A program made the position numbers and the translations under genes. From JBBEAM01 sp942491105 (lineage in GTDB: Bacteria; Pseudomonadota; Alphaproteobacteria; Kiloniellales; DSM-21159), in assembly GCA_942491105.1 (NCBI GenBank), contig CALNZX010000006.1, positions 277,687-341,686 on the forward strand: DNA of 64,000 nucleotides. The letters are read 5' to 3'. Positions within the stretch are counted from its first letter, which is position 1; the number at the start of each line of letters is the position of its first letter. The notes under the pieces were generated by a model that made no database searches, was not told the origin of the DNA, and was given only the letters and a program-made list of their open reading frames with translations. Shown here piece by piece: positions 56,101-64,000 of this stretch.

Positions 56101-56725
56101 GTGAACGATTCCGCAAACGACCCGTCCGTGTTGGAGCGCGTGCGGCTTGTTCTCGCGACGAGCATCCGCGTCAAGCAAGAGTTGCTGGAGAAATCCTTCG
56201 GACGCGATCGCGGAAGCCGCGCGCATGGTCGCAGATGCGTTCGTGAGAGGCGCGAAGGTGCTGTTGGTCGGAAACGGTGGTTCAGCGTCGGATGCACAAC
56301 ACATCGCGGCCGAGTGGGTGGGGCGTTATGTCAGCGAACGACGGCCGCTGCCAGCGATCGCGCTCACTGCGAACACGTCCGAGTTGACCGCGATCGGGAA
56401 CGACTTCGGGTTCGAGCAGCTGTTTGCACGCGGCGTTGCGGCGCACGGTGTCGCCGGGGATGTCGTGATCGCGCTATCGACCTCCGGCAACTCGCCGAAC
56501 ATCCTGGCGGCCATTGCCGTTGCGCGCGCCCGCGGTCTCCGGACCATCGGTTTGACCGGCGCGAGCGGCGGCGCGCTGGCGTCGAAGGTGGATCTCGTGA
56601 TCCGCGTCCCGTCTGACGAGACTCCGCGGATCCAGGAATCCCACATCACGATCTGTCACGCGATCTGCGAGGTCGTGGACGAGATGATCCTCGGCGAAGG
56701 ACCCGCCGGGAAGAGTGCTCGGTGA
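56101..56725 (+). CDS. gmhA: Phosphoheptose isomerase GmhA, one frameshift
   Basis: From a GTG at 56101 the N-terminal helix reads VNDSANDPSVLERVRLVLAT. A frame change near 56,200 leads into the SIS domain: AKVLLVGNGGSASDAQHIAAEW, ALTANTSELTAIGNDFGFE, ALSTSGNSPNILAAI, and the final helix with ESHITICHAICEVVDE. GmhA converts sedoheptulose 7-phosphate to glycero-manno-heptose 7-phosphate for lipopolysaccharide. An 11-bp sequence (ACATGGTCGCG) is tandemly duplicated just upstream (56049-56070). Confidence 0.9.
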
Positions 56726-57666
56726 GCCGCCCCCCGCGCCCGATCGACCGCAGCAAGCTTCGCACGGCGCCCGCGCGGCGCCGACCAGTAAGGTGAAGAT
56801 CAGAGACGAAGCGAAGCCACATGAACCCGGCCGGTCGTTGGCGGGCTTCATCGAAGACCTGCCCGACATCCTCGGAGCTTCCGAGCTGCGCGCCGCGATC
56901 GATGCCTGGGCTCGTGCATCCGAACAGGACCGAACTGTCCTCTTTGGGTTCGGGGCTCACTTGATCAAGGTCGGCCTGGCACCGGTCGTCGTGGATTTGC
57001 TCGAGCGTCGCGCGATCAGCGGATTGATGATGAACGGCGCAGGCTGCGTCCACGATCTCGAACTTGCCATGATGGGTCGCACGAGCGAGGACGTGGGTGA
57101 GGCCCTCGACGACGGGTCGTTTGGCATGGCGCGCGAGTCGACCGAGCGGCTCAACAACGCAATCAAGAGCGGGGACGTCGACGGTCTCGGGATGGGTGCA
57201 GCGGTCGGTCGTGAGATCCTCGCCGGCAGCTACCGATACAAGGATCGCTCCGTGCTCGCGACCGCCAGTCGGTTGGGCATTCCGGTCACGGTCCATGTCG
57301 CGGTCGGAACCGATATCCATCACATGCATGCCGGGCGCAGACGGGGCCGCGCTCGGCGCGACGAGCTACCGCGATTTCGAACTCCTCGCCGGGGTCGTCG
57401 CAACGCTCGAGGGCGGTGTGATCTTCAACGTCGGATCTGCCGTCATCCTGCCGGAGGTCTTCTTGAAGGCGCTGTCGATGGCCCGCAACCTCGGGTACGG
57501 CGTGCGTCGGTTCACGTCCGTCAATCTCGATTTCGTCCGTCAGTACCGGCCTACGATCAACGTCGTCGAGCGTCCGACGCGCACCGGCGGTCGCGGGATC
57601 ACGCTGATCGGGCACCACGAGATCATGGTCCCGCTGCTCGCGGCCGGCTATCTCGAGGCGCGATAG
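56722..57666 (+). CDS. Conserved protein of unknown function, possibly deoxyhypusine-synthase-like
   Basis: A GTG at 56722 overlaps the gmhA stop (GTGA) and gives an N-terminus rich in basic and Pro residues; after a shift near 56,790 it continues SKVKIRDEAKPHEPGRSLAGF. Main segments are LFGFGAHLIKVGLAPVVVDLL, MMNGAGCVHDLELAMMGRTS, PVTVHVAVGTDIHHMH, and after a shift near 57,335 GSAVILPEVFLKALSMARN and GHHEIMVPLLAAGYLEAR. I recall this as an uncharacterised family next to heptose genes. The NGAG and GTDIHHMH segments suggest a Rossmann, NAD-type fold, but deoxyhypusine synthase activity is not shown. Confidence 0.65.
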
Positions 57667-57751
57667 CGCCGTCCAAGGGCGCGCGAGGGCAGTCGCAGAA
57701 AGGGCAGAATCCCGCGGCACGCCGCGGTCGTCGCGCGAAGAGACCGTCCTG

Positions 57752-58307
57752 ATGGGGCGGATCACGCTCGTCGAGGGCGACATCACGGCGCAGGAAGTCG
57801 ACGCGATCGTGAATGCGGCGAACAGCTCGCTCGTGCTCGGGAGCGGCGTGGCGGGCGCGATACGCGAGCGCGGCGGGCCGACCATCCAGGCGGAATGCGA
57901 GCGCATCGGCGCCGATCGAGGTCGGTGGTGCGGCGGTGACGGGCGCCGGAGCCCTGCCGGCGCGGTTCGTCATCCATGCCGCCGGAATGCCACTCGGCGG
58001 CCAGGCGCGACGGAGAGCGTACCGCTCGAGTGTTCGAGCGAGCTTCGCGCTGGCGGCCGAGCGCGGCTGCCGCACGCTCGCCTGCCCGGCCATCGGCGCG
58101 GGCGTGGGCGGACTCGCGCTCCAGCGCTCCGCCGAGATCTCGATCGAGGAGGCGCGTGCGCACTTCGCCGGAGCCCAGGCCGCAGGGGCGCCGGCGCTCG
58201 AGGAGATCCGCTTCGTGCTGTTCGGCGAGCCCGCGTTCCGCGTGTTCGAGATGGTTCACGACGCCGCGCGCGTCCAGGCGCAGATGGAGCGACTGAAGCG
58301 CCGCTGA
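57752..58307 (+). CDS. Macro-domain ADP-ribose-binding protein, frameshifted by errors
   Basis: The ATG at 57752 gives MGRITLVEGDITAQEVDAIVNAANSS, then LGSGVAGAIRERGG, the ADP-ribose-binding loops of the macro fold. After shifts near 57,915 and 58,010 it continues LACPAIGAGVGGLALQRSAE and FVLFGEPAFRVFEM. Length (about 185) suits a stand-alone macro-domain hydrolase acting on O-acetyl-ADP-ribose or ADP-ribosylated proteins. No toxin partner adjoins it. Confidence 0.85.
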
Positions 58308-58458
58308 GCCCCGAGGTCTCGGGACTCGCCCTCGAGCCCGGAGCCGGCGCCCAGCGAGCATGGGGGGGCAGACCGTATACTCCCGCTCTTCGAGCGCCGG
58401 TCTCGTCCCCCCGTCGCCCGCGTTTCCCGCACCTTGGTGGGTCTGCCTGGGAGCTTTC

Positions 58459-59255
58459 ATGGTCGAATTCCAGCAGATTGCGGCCGCGCTCTATCTCGCG
58501 GCCGGGGTCGGCGCCCTGCTCGGGGTGGCGCTGGGGAAGCCGCGGATGGAGAAGGGTGCGGTCGATCGGGTTGGCGGTCGGCGCGATCGTCCAGACTGCA
58601 TGGCCTTTGCGACGCTGCACCGTCTGTCCGAACTCGCCGCCGGTAACCGATCCTGCCCATGGCGATCTCGTTCACAGTCTTGGATCGGCGTGTTGTTCCT
58701 CCTCGCCCTGATGTGGCGGCTCCGGATTCCGGCGCTGACCGGAGCAGTCGGGCCAGTTGCGTTTCTCGCCGTATTCGTTGCATCGATGCGGCTCTCGACA
58801 CCCGGTTCGCCAGGTTTTGAGACGTCGGGCTCTTGGCCGCACCTACACGTGCTGCTCGCGAGCGCGGGCCTCGGCCTGCTCGGCCGTCGCCGGCGTCGCG
58901 GGGCTCTTCTTCCTGCTCGAGCACCGCCGCCTGAAGCAGAAGCGCAAGGTCGCGGCGGCCTATCCCATGCCCTCGCTCGAGGCGCTCGATCGCGTGAACG
59001 CGGTGTCGCTCGCGGTCGGGTTTCCGCTCCTGACGCTGGGTCTCGTGACCGGCGTGCTGTGGCTGCGCGCCGCTTACGGCGTGCTCTGGCAGGGCAACAG
59101 CCACGAGATCTGGACCGTTGTCGCGTGGGCGATCTACGCCGGGCTTGATGCTTGCGCGCTTCGTCGGCCACCAGGGCGCGCGCCAGGCGGCGAGCGCGGT
59201 CGCCGGCTTCGTCTTCCTGCTCTTCGCGGTGGTCGGCGTGGGGGTGCTCGCGTGA
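58459..59255 (+). CDS. CcsA/HemX-type cytochrome c assembly protein, frameshifted by errors
   Basis: The ATG at 58459 starts MVEFQQIAAALYLAAGVGALL. Over three or four frames the sequence shows membrane helices and a WPHLHVLLASAG motif (near 58,838), then AGLFFLLEHRRLKQKRK and SLAVGFPLLTLGLVTG, and SHEIWTVVAWAIYAG near the end. This is the HemX/CcsA helix pattern. In many bacteria such a gene precedes hemA, as here, and supports heme handling or HemA level control. Its stop overlaps the hemA start (GTGA). Confidence 0.75.
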
Positions 59256-60617
59256 AGATCCTGCTGATCGGCATGAATCACCGCACAGCGCCCATCGAGT
59301 TGCGCGAGCGATTCGCTGTCCCGGATGTCGCGGCCGGTGCTGCGAAGCTCGTCGAGGCGGACGAACTCGACGAGGTCGTGCTCCGTCTCGACCTGCAACC
59401 GGGTCGAGCTGATCGCGCTGACGCACCAGCCGGACGCAGCGAGACATCGGCTCCACGACTTCTTCGTGCGCGGTCTCGGATCTGACGTGGAACCGGTTCA
59501 CGAGGAAAATCTCTACGAGTTCTGGGATCGTGATGTTGTTCGCCATGTGTTTCGCGTCGCGTCTGCGATGGACTCGATGGTGATCGGCGAACCCCAAATC
59601 CTGGGACAGCTGAAGGACGCCTATCGAACTTCGGTCGAGGCGAACGCGTGCGGCCCGGTGCTTTCTCGGCTCTTCCAGCGAGCGTTCTCGACCGCGAAGC
59701 GCGTCAAGAACGAGACGCGGATCGCGGAGCGGCCCGTGTCCGACGCCAAGGTCGCCGTCGATCTCGCGAAGCAGATCTTCGAACGACTCGACGGCAAGCG
59801 CGCGCTGCTCGTGGGCGCCGGCGAGATGATCGAAGCGTCGATCGTCTCTCTCCGCCGTGAAGGTCTCGTGTCACTTGCAGTCGCGAATCGGACGGTCGCG
59901 CACGCCGAGGAACTCGCCGGCGATTCGGCGCGACGGCGCACGGCCTCGATGAAGGTCCGACTGCGCTGCTCGTCGATGCCGACATCGTTCTCACGTGCGT
60001 CGCCGGCAGCACCCCGATCGTCACGCGGCAGTGTGTCGAGGAAGCGCTGCGCAAGCGGCGGCACCGGCCGTTCTTCCTGATCGATCTCGGCGTTCCGCGC
60101 AACGTCGACCCGGCGGTGAACGATCTCGACAACGCCTACCTCTACGACGTCGACGACCTGCAGGAAGTGGCCGCCGCGAATGAGGAGCAGCCGCCGGCGC
60201 GAGACGCGGCGCGGCGAGCGGATCGTGCTCGAGGAGGAGCAGCTCTTCGACGGCTGGCTCGTCGCGCTGCAGGCGGTGCCGACGATCCGGCACCTGCGGG
60301 CGCGCGCCGACGAGATCCGCACCGAGGAGCTGGGCGGGCGCTGGGTAGGCGCGACCTCGATTCGGAGCAGCTCGAGCGCGTCGACGCGTCTGACGCGCGA
60401 TCGTGAACAAGATCCTGCACGCGCCGCTGTCGCGCGCCTGCGGGCGGAGCGCGATCGCGAGGAGGGGCTCGCCGTGCTCGAGGCGGCGCGCGAGCTGTTC
60501 GCGCTCGACGACGGTCAGCGCGCACGAAGCGACGCCACGTCGCCGCGATGCAGGGCGCGCTCGGCGCCGAGCGATCCCGGGAAGCTCGAGGACGACGAGC
60601 CAGAGGACGGCGACTGA
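59252..60617 (+). CDS. hemA: Glutamyl-tRNA reductase, frameshifted by errors
   Basis: A GTG at 59252 gives VKILLIGMNHRTAPIELRERF, the family N-terminus. The catalytic Cys lies in STCNRVEL (near 59,390) after a shift. Further segments are ASAMDSMVIGEPQILGQLKDAY, KRALLVGAGEMIEASI (NADPH site), and FFLIDLGVPRNVDPAV. Shifts are seen near 59,385, 59,925, 60,185, 60,355 and 60,430. It makes glutamate semialdehyde, the first committed step of C5 tetrapyrrole synthesis. The stop overlaps hemC (TGATG). Confidence 0.88.
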
Positions 60618-61560
60618 TGCGTCCGCATCCGGATCGCGACGCGCGGCAGCGATCTCGCGCTGGTACAGGCCGACTACATGGCCGCGCGGATCCGCGCGGA
60701 GCTCGGCGCGAGACCGAGCTGGTCGTCGTCAAGACGACCGGCGACCGCGTCCAGGACGTGTCGCTCGCGAAGATCGGCGGCAAGGGTCTGTTCGTGAAGG
60801 AGATCGAGGAGGCCCTCGCTCGAGCGCCGCGCCGACGTCGCGGTCCACAGCGCAAAGGATCTCCCGGTCGGCTCGCGGCCGGCCTCGCGCTGGCGGCCTT
60901 TCCGCAGCGCGAGGACCCGCGCGACGCGCTGGTCGCCAGGTGGCGGGCGCGACGCTGTCCGAGCTGCGGCCGGGCGCGCGCGTCGGTACCGGCAGCACGC
61001 GACGCACCGCTCAGCTGCTGCGCGCATGCGCCCCGATCTCGAGATCGTGCCGCTGCGCGGCAACGTGCCGACGCGGATCGCGAAGCTCGAGAGCGAGAAC
61101 CTCGACGCGGTGGTGCTCGCGTGCGCGGGACTCGATCGTCTCGGGCTCGCGGCGCAGATCTGCGAGCGCATTGCGACCGACGTGCTGTTGCCCGCGGTCT
61201 GTCAGGGGCACGCTCGCGCTCGAGACCCGCGCCGACGATCCGCTGCGTGCCGAGATCGCGCGCTCGCCGATCCGGAGGTCGCGCTCAGGACCGCCGCCGA
61301 ACGCGCCTTCCTGTGCCGGCTCGAGGGCGACTGCACGGTTCCCCTCGCGGTCTTCGCCGAGGAGATCCCGGGCGGGGGCCTGCACGTGCGCGGGCTGCTC
61401 GCGAGCCTGCGATGGCCGCGGGTCCTCCGCGCCGAGGCCCGCGGCCCCGCGTCGCAGGGCGAGGACGCCGCCGCCGCCGGCTGGGCGCGGACGCTCTCGC
61501 CGAGGCGCGTGCTGCGGAGCTGGCGGCGACGTGTGAGGCGCTCCGCGAGCGATGGCGAGA
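60617..61560 (+). CDS. hemC: Porphobilinogen deaminase, heavily frameshifted by errors
   Basis: The ATG at 60617 overlaps the hemA stop. Pieces in several frames give RIRIATRGSDLALVQADYMA, KIGGKGLFVKEIEEAL, ADVAVHSAKDLPVGS, LRGNVPTRIAKLESENLDAV, and LEGDCTVPLAVFAE, where the Cys is the dipyrromethane cofactor attachment site. It joins four porphobilinogens into hydroxymethylbilane. At least six frame changes make the end uncertain; 61,560 is approximate. Confidence 0.82.
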
Positions 61561-63163
61561 CGGGCTGCGTGACGCCCGCGCGCGGCTCGCAGCGTCGGCC
61601 GCGTCGATCCTCGTCGGCGCTGGGCCGGGCGATCCGGATCTGATGACGCTGCGCGGTGCGGCGGCGCTCGCGCGCGCCGACGTCGTGCTCTACGACTCGC
61701 TCTCGACGCGCGAGTTGCGTCTCGCCCCGACGTGCGCTGAATGGGTCGACGTCGGTAAGCGCGGGCACGAGACGCCGGCCGCGCGCAGCTGACGATCAAC
61801 GCGCTGCTCGTCGAGCACGCGCAGCGGGGTGACACCGTCGTGCGCCTGAAGGGCGGCGATCCGTTCGTGTTCGGGCGCGGTGGCGAGGAGGCGTCGGCGT
61901 GCGCGCGAGGCCGGCGTGCGGTGCGAGGTCGTCCCCGGTATGTCGTCGGCGATCGCCGTTCCGGCCTATGCCGGCATTCCGGTTACCGATCGCCGGCACT
62001 CGGCTTCCTTCGCCGTCGTGACGGGCCATAATGGACCCGGCGCACACCGATGAGAACAACCGCCTGGCGCGAACTTGGAAAGCGCGGTGGATACGCTGGT
62101 CATCCTGATGGGCATGCGGAACCTCACCGGGCTCGTCGATCAGTTGCTAGTCGGCGGCAAGGACCCAAAGACACCGGCCGCGGCAATCATGAACGGGACG
62201 CTCGGACGTCAGCGGGTGGTTGGCGCCGCGCTGGCCGAGTTGCCCGCGGCGGTCGAGGCCGCCACGCTCGGTGCGCCGTCGGTGGTCGTCATTGGAGAGG
62301 TCGTCGCATTGCGGGAAAGCCTTTCGTGGTGGGAGAAAGAGCCGCTCTTCGGCATGCGGGTGCTCGTGACGCGAGCCGCCGAGCAGGCGCACGACTTGGC
62401 GAGCGAGCTGCGCACGGCAGGAGCGGAGCCGGTGTTGGTGCCGATGATCGAGCTGGTCGCGCCCACAGACAAGGCGGCGAACGCAGCGCTCGCGGCCGTC
62501 ATGACCCGCTTGCAGGACTTCGATGGGCTCGTGTTCGCGAGTTCGAACGGTGTGCGCTTCTTTGCGGAGAGCGTGCGTGGGCACGGTCGCGAACTCGGTG
62601 AAATCAACGCCCAGGTTTTCTGTGTGGGTCAGCAGACGGCACAGGCCGCGCTCGACGTCGGCTTGCCGGTTCATCTTGTGGCGACAGGTCGAAGCGACGC
62701 CGAAGGTTTGCTTGCCCAGATCGTCTCGGCAGTGGAGCCGGCGGGTCGTCGCTTCCTCGTGCCGCGCTCGGATATCGGGCGGACCGTGATCGCGGACGGC
62801 CTGCGTGCCGCCGGCGCCGACGTGGAATCGGTCGTCGCCTATCAGAACGTGCAGCCCGCGGTGGACGCCGCCGCGCTGTGCGCCGATCTGGTTCGCGGCA
62901 ACCTGCCGATCCTGACGTTTACCAGCCCGTCGACGGTCGACAATTTCGTCGCGCTGCTCGACGCGCCGGCACGTCAGAGCGTTGACAATTGCGTCGTCGC
63001 CGCGGTGGGTGCGACGACCGCGCGCGCACTGCGCGCATGCGGCATCGAACCGACGGTGATTTCGCCGAGCCCCGACGCGCAGTCGCTCGTGCGCGCGCTG
63101 GTCGACCACCTGATTGCCACGGCGAGCGGCGCGCCTGCAGTCGAACGAAGAAGTGGCCGATGA
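61561..63163 (+). CDS. CobA-HemD fusion: uroporphyrinogen-III methyltransferase and synthase
   Basis: The CobA part begins near 61,600 with LVGAGPGDPDLMTLRGAAAL, then VVRLKGGDPFVFGRGGEEAS and SASFAVVTGHNGPG, over several frames up to about 62,090. From there the frame is clean: LVILMGMRNLTGLVDQLL completes CobA and MRVLVTRAAEQAHDLASEL opens HemD, ending LPILTFTSPSTVDNFVAL and AVGATTARALRA. The fusion makes uroporphyrinogen III and can methylate it to precorrin-2. hemB follows after 25 nt. The start position is approximate. Confidence 0.85.
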
Positions 63164-63188
63164 GCGTTGCCGAGCCGAGAGGAGCGAA

Positions 63189-63566
63189 ATGAGTTTTCCG
63201 GGAACCCGAATGCGGCGGCTTCGCCGCACGGAGACGTTGCGCCGCATGTCGCGCGAGACGCGCATTCACCGCGACGACCTCATCCTCCCGCTGTTCGTCG
63301 TCGAGGGCGTCGGCGTTCTTGAAGCGGTCGCGTCGATGCCGGGGGTCCATCGCTTTTCGGTCGATCAAGTGGTCGAGGAGGCGAAGCGCGTCGCCGATGT
63401 TGGCGTCCCCGCCGTGATCCTCTTGGGGATTCCCGACACGAAAGACGCTCTGGGTTCCGGAGCGGACGCCGCCGGCGGAGTTGTGCAGCGCGCCGTCGCG
63501 GCGATCGAGGGCCAACTCCCGGATCTGTGCGTGATGACGGATGTCTGCTTGTGCGAGTACACGGAC
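63189..63566 (+). pseudogene. hemB: Delta-aminolevulinate dehydratase, truncated at the second join
   Basis: The ATG at 63189 follows GAGAGGAGC. Residues 1-126 are ordinary HemB: RMRRLRRTETLRRMSRETR, DLILPLFVVEGVG, SMPGVHRFSVDQ, VILLGIPDTKDALGS. They end at TDVCLCEYTD, the zinc-site motif that should continue HGHCG. The next codons encode unrelated residues and soon a stop. Two metal-binding cysteines are present, so the parent enzyme was the Zn type. The break is at about 63,566. Confidence 0.88.
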
Positions 63567-63591
63567 TCTTTATTCCATCTTACATTAATCA

Positions 63592-63641
63592 CTAATCAAG
63601 ATGTGACACCAAACCTGCTAATCAAGATGTGACACCAAACC
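63592..63641. repeat. Two 24-bp direct repeats
   Basis: Identical 24-bp copies lie at 63592-63615 and 63618-63641, separated by 2 bp. Each begins CTAATCAAGATGTG and ends ACACCAAACC. They start about 26 bp after the hemB break, in more AT-rich DNA. Tandem end repeats of this kind occur in some insertion sequences (IS21-like), but no transposase is seen. Confidence 0.85.
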
Positions 63642-63657
63642 ACCAATCCCTTATAAT
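63629..63657 (+). promoter_or_regulatory. Promoter-like element with an adjacent hairpin
   Basis: GTGACA (63629-63634), inside the second 24-bp repeat, and a perfect TATAAT (63652-63657) are 17 bp apart. A 7-bp inverted repeat TGCGACA-tcg-TGTCGCA (63657-63673) sits at the predicted start. No plus-strand gene follows within the window. Confidence 0.4.
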
Positions 63658-63701
63658 GCGACATCGTGTCGCACTGTAACGCAAAGCTAAGCGGTCCCTT
63701 A

Positions 63702-64000
63702 CTATGCGTTCGTTATCTGCGTCGCTACTCGTAGCGTCTTCTGCGGTCCTGTTCCTGTGTTAGCGTGGCTCTGCCACAACTGATGACTCTCTTCTGAGAA
63801 GCGGAAGTATACTCCAGCTGCGTCGTCAAGATACTCGCACACCGCCTCAAGCCTCGTAGCCTTGACCGTCATCGTTGCGACAGTCACCCCCTCGTCTACT
63901 CCATCGAAAGTGACCTCAACTCCGGGCAACAGGGCTTTCAGAATTTCCTTGAGAGGCTTTTCGTCGTAGATGGCCGTGATTTCATTGTCGGCATCGATCT
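63702..64000 (-). CDS. Possible secretin/STN-domain protein, 5' cut by window edge
   Basis: On the minus strand the open frame runs from the window edge to a stop at 63702, about 98 residues. The pattern PLKEILKALLPGVEVTF, VTVATMTVKATRLEAVCEYL, AAGVYFRF resembles the STN (secretin and TonB N-terminal) domain: beta strand, helix, then a helix with a pairing strand. The C-terminal 30 residues are polar and not recognisable. Base composition is more AT-rich than the rest of the window, consistent with a third source. Confidence 0.45.
   Translation of the reverse strand, partial: IDADNEITAIYDEKPLKEILKALLPGVEVTFDGVDEGVTVATMTVKATRLEAVCEYLDDAAGVYFRFSEESHQLWQSHANTGTGPQKTLRVATQITNA

Noticed and set aside
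57752..58307. Macro domain as the antitoxin of a DarTG-type toxin-antitoxin system
   Set aside because: No DarT-like ADP-ribosyltransferase lies next to it; the neighbours are the gmhA-linked gene and ccsA.
50620..62090. A cluster of real pseudogenes
   Set aside because: The broken genes are mostly essential and keep every catalytic motif; only indels are seen. Sequence error is more likely.
50620..63566. Horizontally transferred island in the alphaproteobacterium
   Set aside because: The segment holds core housekeeping genes of another bacterium (mrdA, rodA, hemACDB), begins and ends inside genes, and has no integrase, tRNA or flanking repeats.

Overview
This window reads as three unrelated DNA sources joined together.

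Positions 1 to about 50,570 are a clean, GC-rich stretch of an alphaproteobacterial chromosome. The diagnostics are a circularly permuted (two-piece) tmRNA gene with an ANDNYAEVRLAA tag, an alpha-type SspB beside it, DUF2065 and DUF4169 proteins, a class A RNase P RNA, and a complete dcw cell-wall and division cluster. Gene content and order suggest a Rhodospirillales-like member, but I cannot place it further. Coding frames are intact throughout except at one damaged spot in ftsZ.

Layout of the first source: hflK-hflC-DUF2065 on the minus strand; mrp and a YHS-domain gene; thyA-folA plus a 2-oxoglutarate oxygenase gene; ssrA and sspB (trans-translation and delivery of tagged proteins to ClpXP); a universal stress gene with an FNR/FixK-like box; an alpha/beta hydrolase; a Na+/H+ antiporter with a cyclic-nucleotide-binding domain; fumC with a ribbon-helix-helix gene; a large AsmA-family gene; a D-lactate-dehydrogenase-like flavoprotein; and a locus where an ATP-dependent oxoprolinase/hydantoinase and its coupled MarR-like regulator lie divergent from a DmdA/GcvT-fold demethylase. 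Next come a GNAT, a TerB/DnaJ protein, an EamA transporter, an acyltransferase, ampD and rnpB. The dcw cluster then runs mraZ-rsmH-ftsL-ftsI-murE-murF-mraY-murD-ftsW-murG-murC-murB-ddl-ftsQ-ftsA-ftsZ, nearly every junction being a 4-nt start/stop overlap, under a four-repeat MraZ operator. FtsZ coding decays into runs of G at 49,695-49,885 and then resumes. An intrinsic terminator and a strong promoter (expected to serve lpxC) follow, but no lpxC is present.

From about 50,600 to 63,566 the sequence belongs to another GC-rich bacterium, probably of the Myxococcota/Desulfobacterota type. It carries a 5'-truncated mrdA, then rodA, a HAD-IB phosphatase, a Ser/Thr kinase fused to a SUMF1-like domain, trxA, gmhA, an uncharacterised conserved gene, a macro-domain gene, and a tetrapyrrole operon ccsA-hemA-hemC-cobA/hemD-hemB. 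Nearly every gene here is broken by single-base frameshifts although the protein motifs remain intact, which points to sequencing or assembly error rather than gene decay. From about 62,100 to the hemB break the frames are clean.

At about 63,566 hemB stops inside its metal-site motif and a visibly more AT-rich third source begins. It holds a pair of 24-bp direct repeats, a promoter-like element with a hairpin, and the end of a minus-strand gene whose product resembles a secretin/STN domain. The best candidate for unstudied biology is the oxoprolinase/regulator/demethylase locus (20.9-26.5 kb). The most important caution is the chimeric structure.
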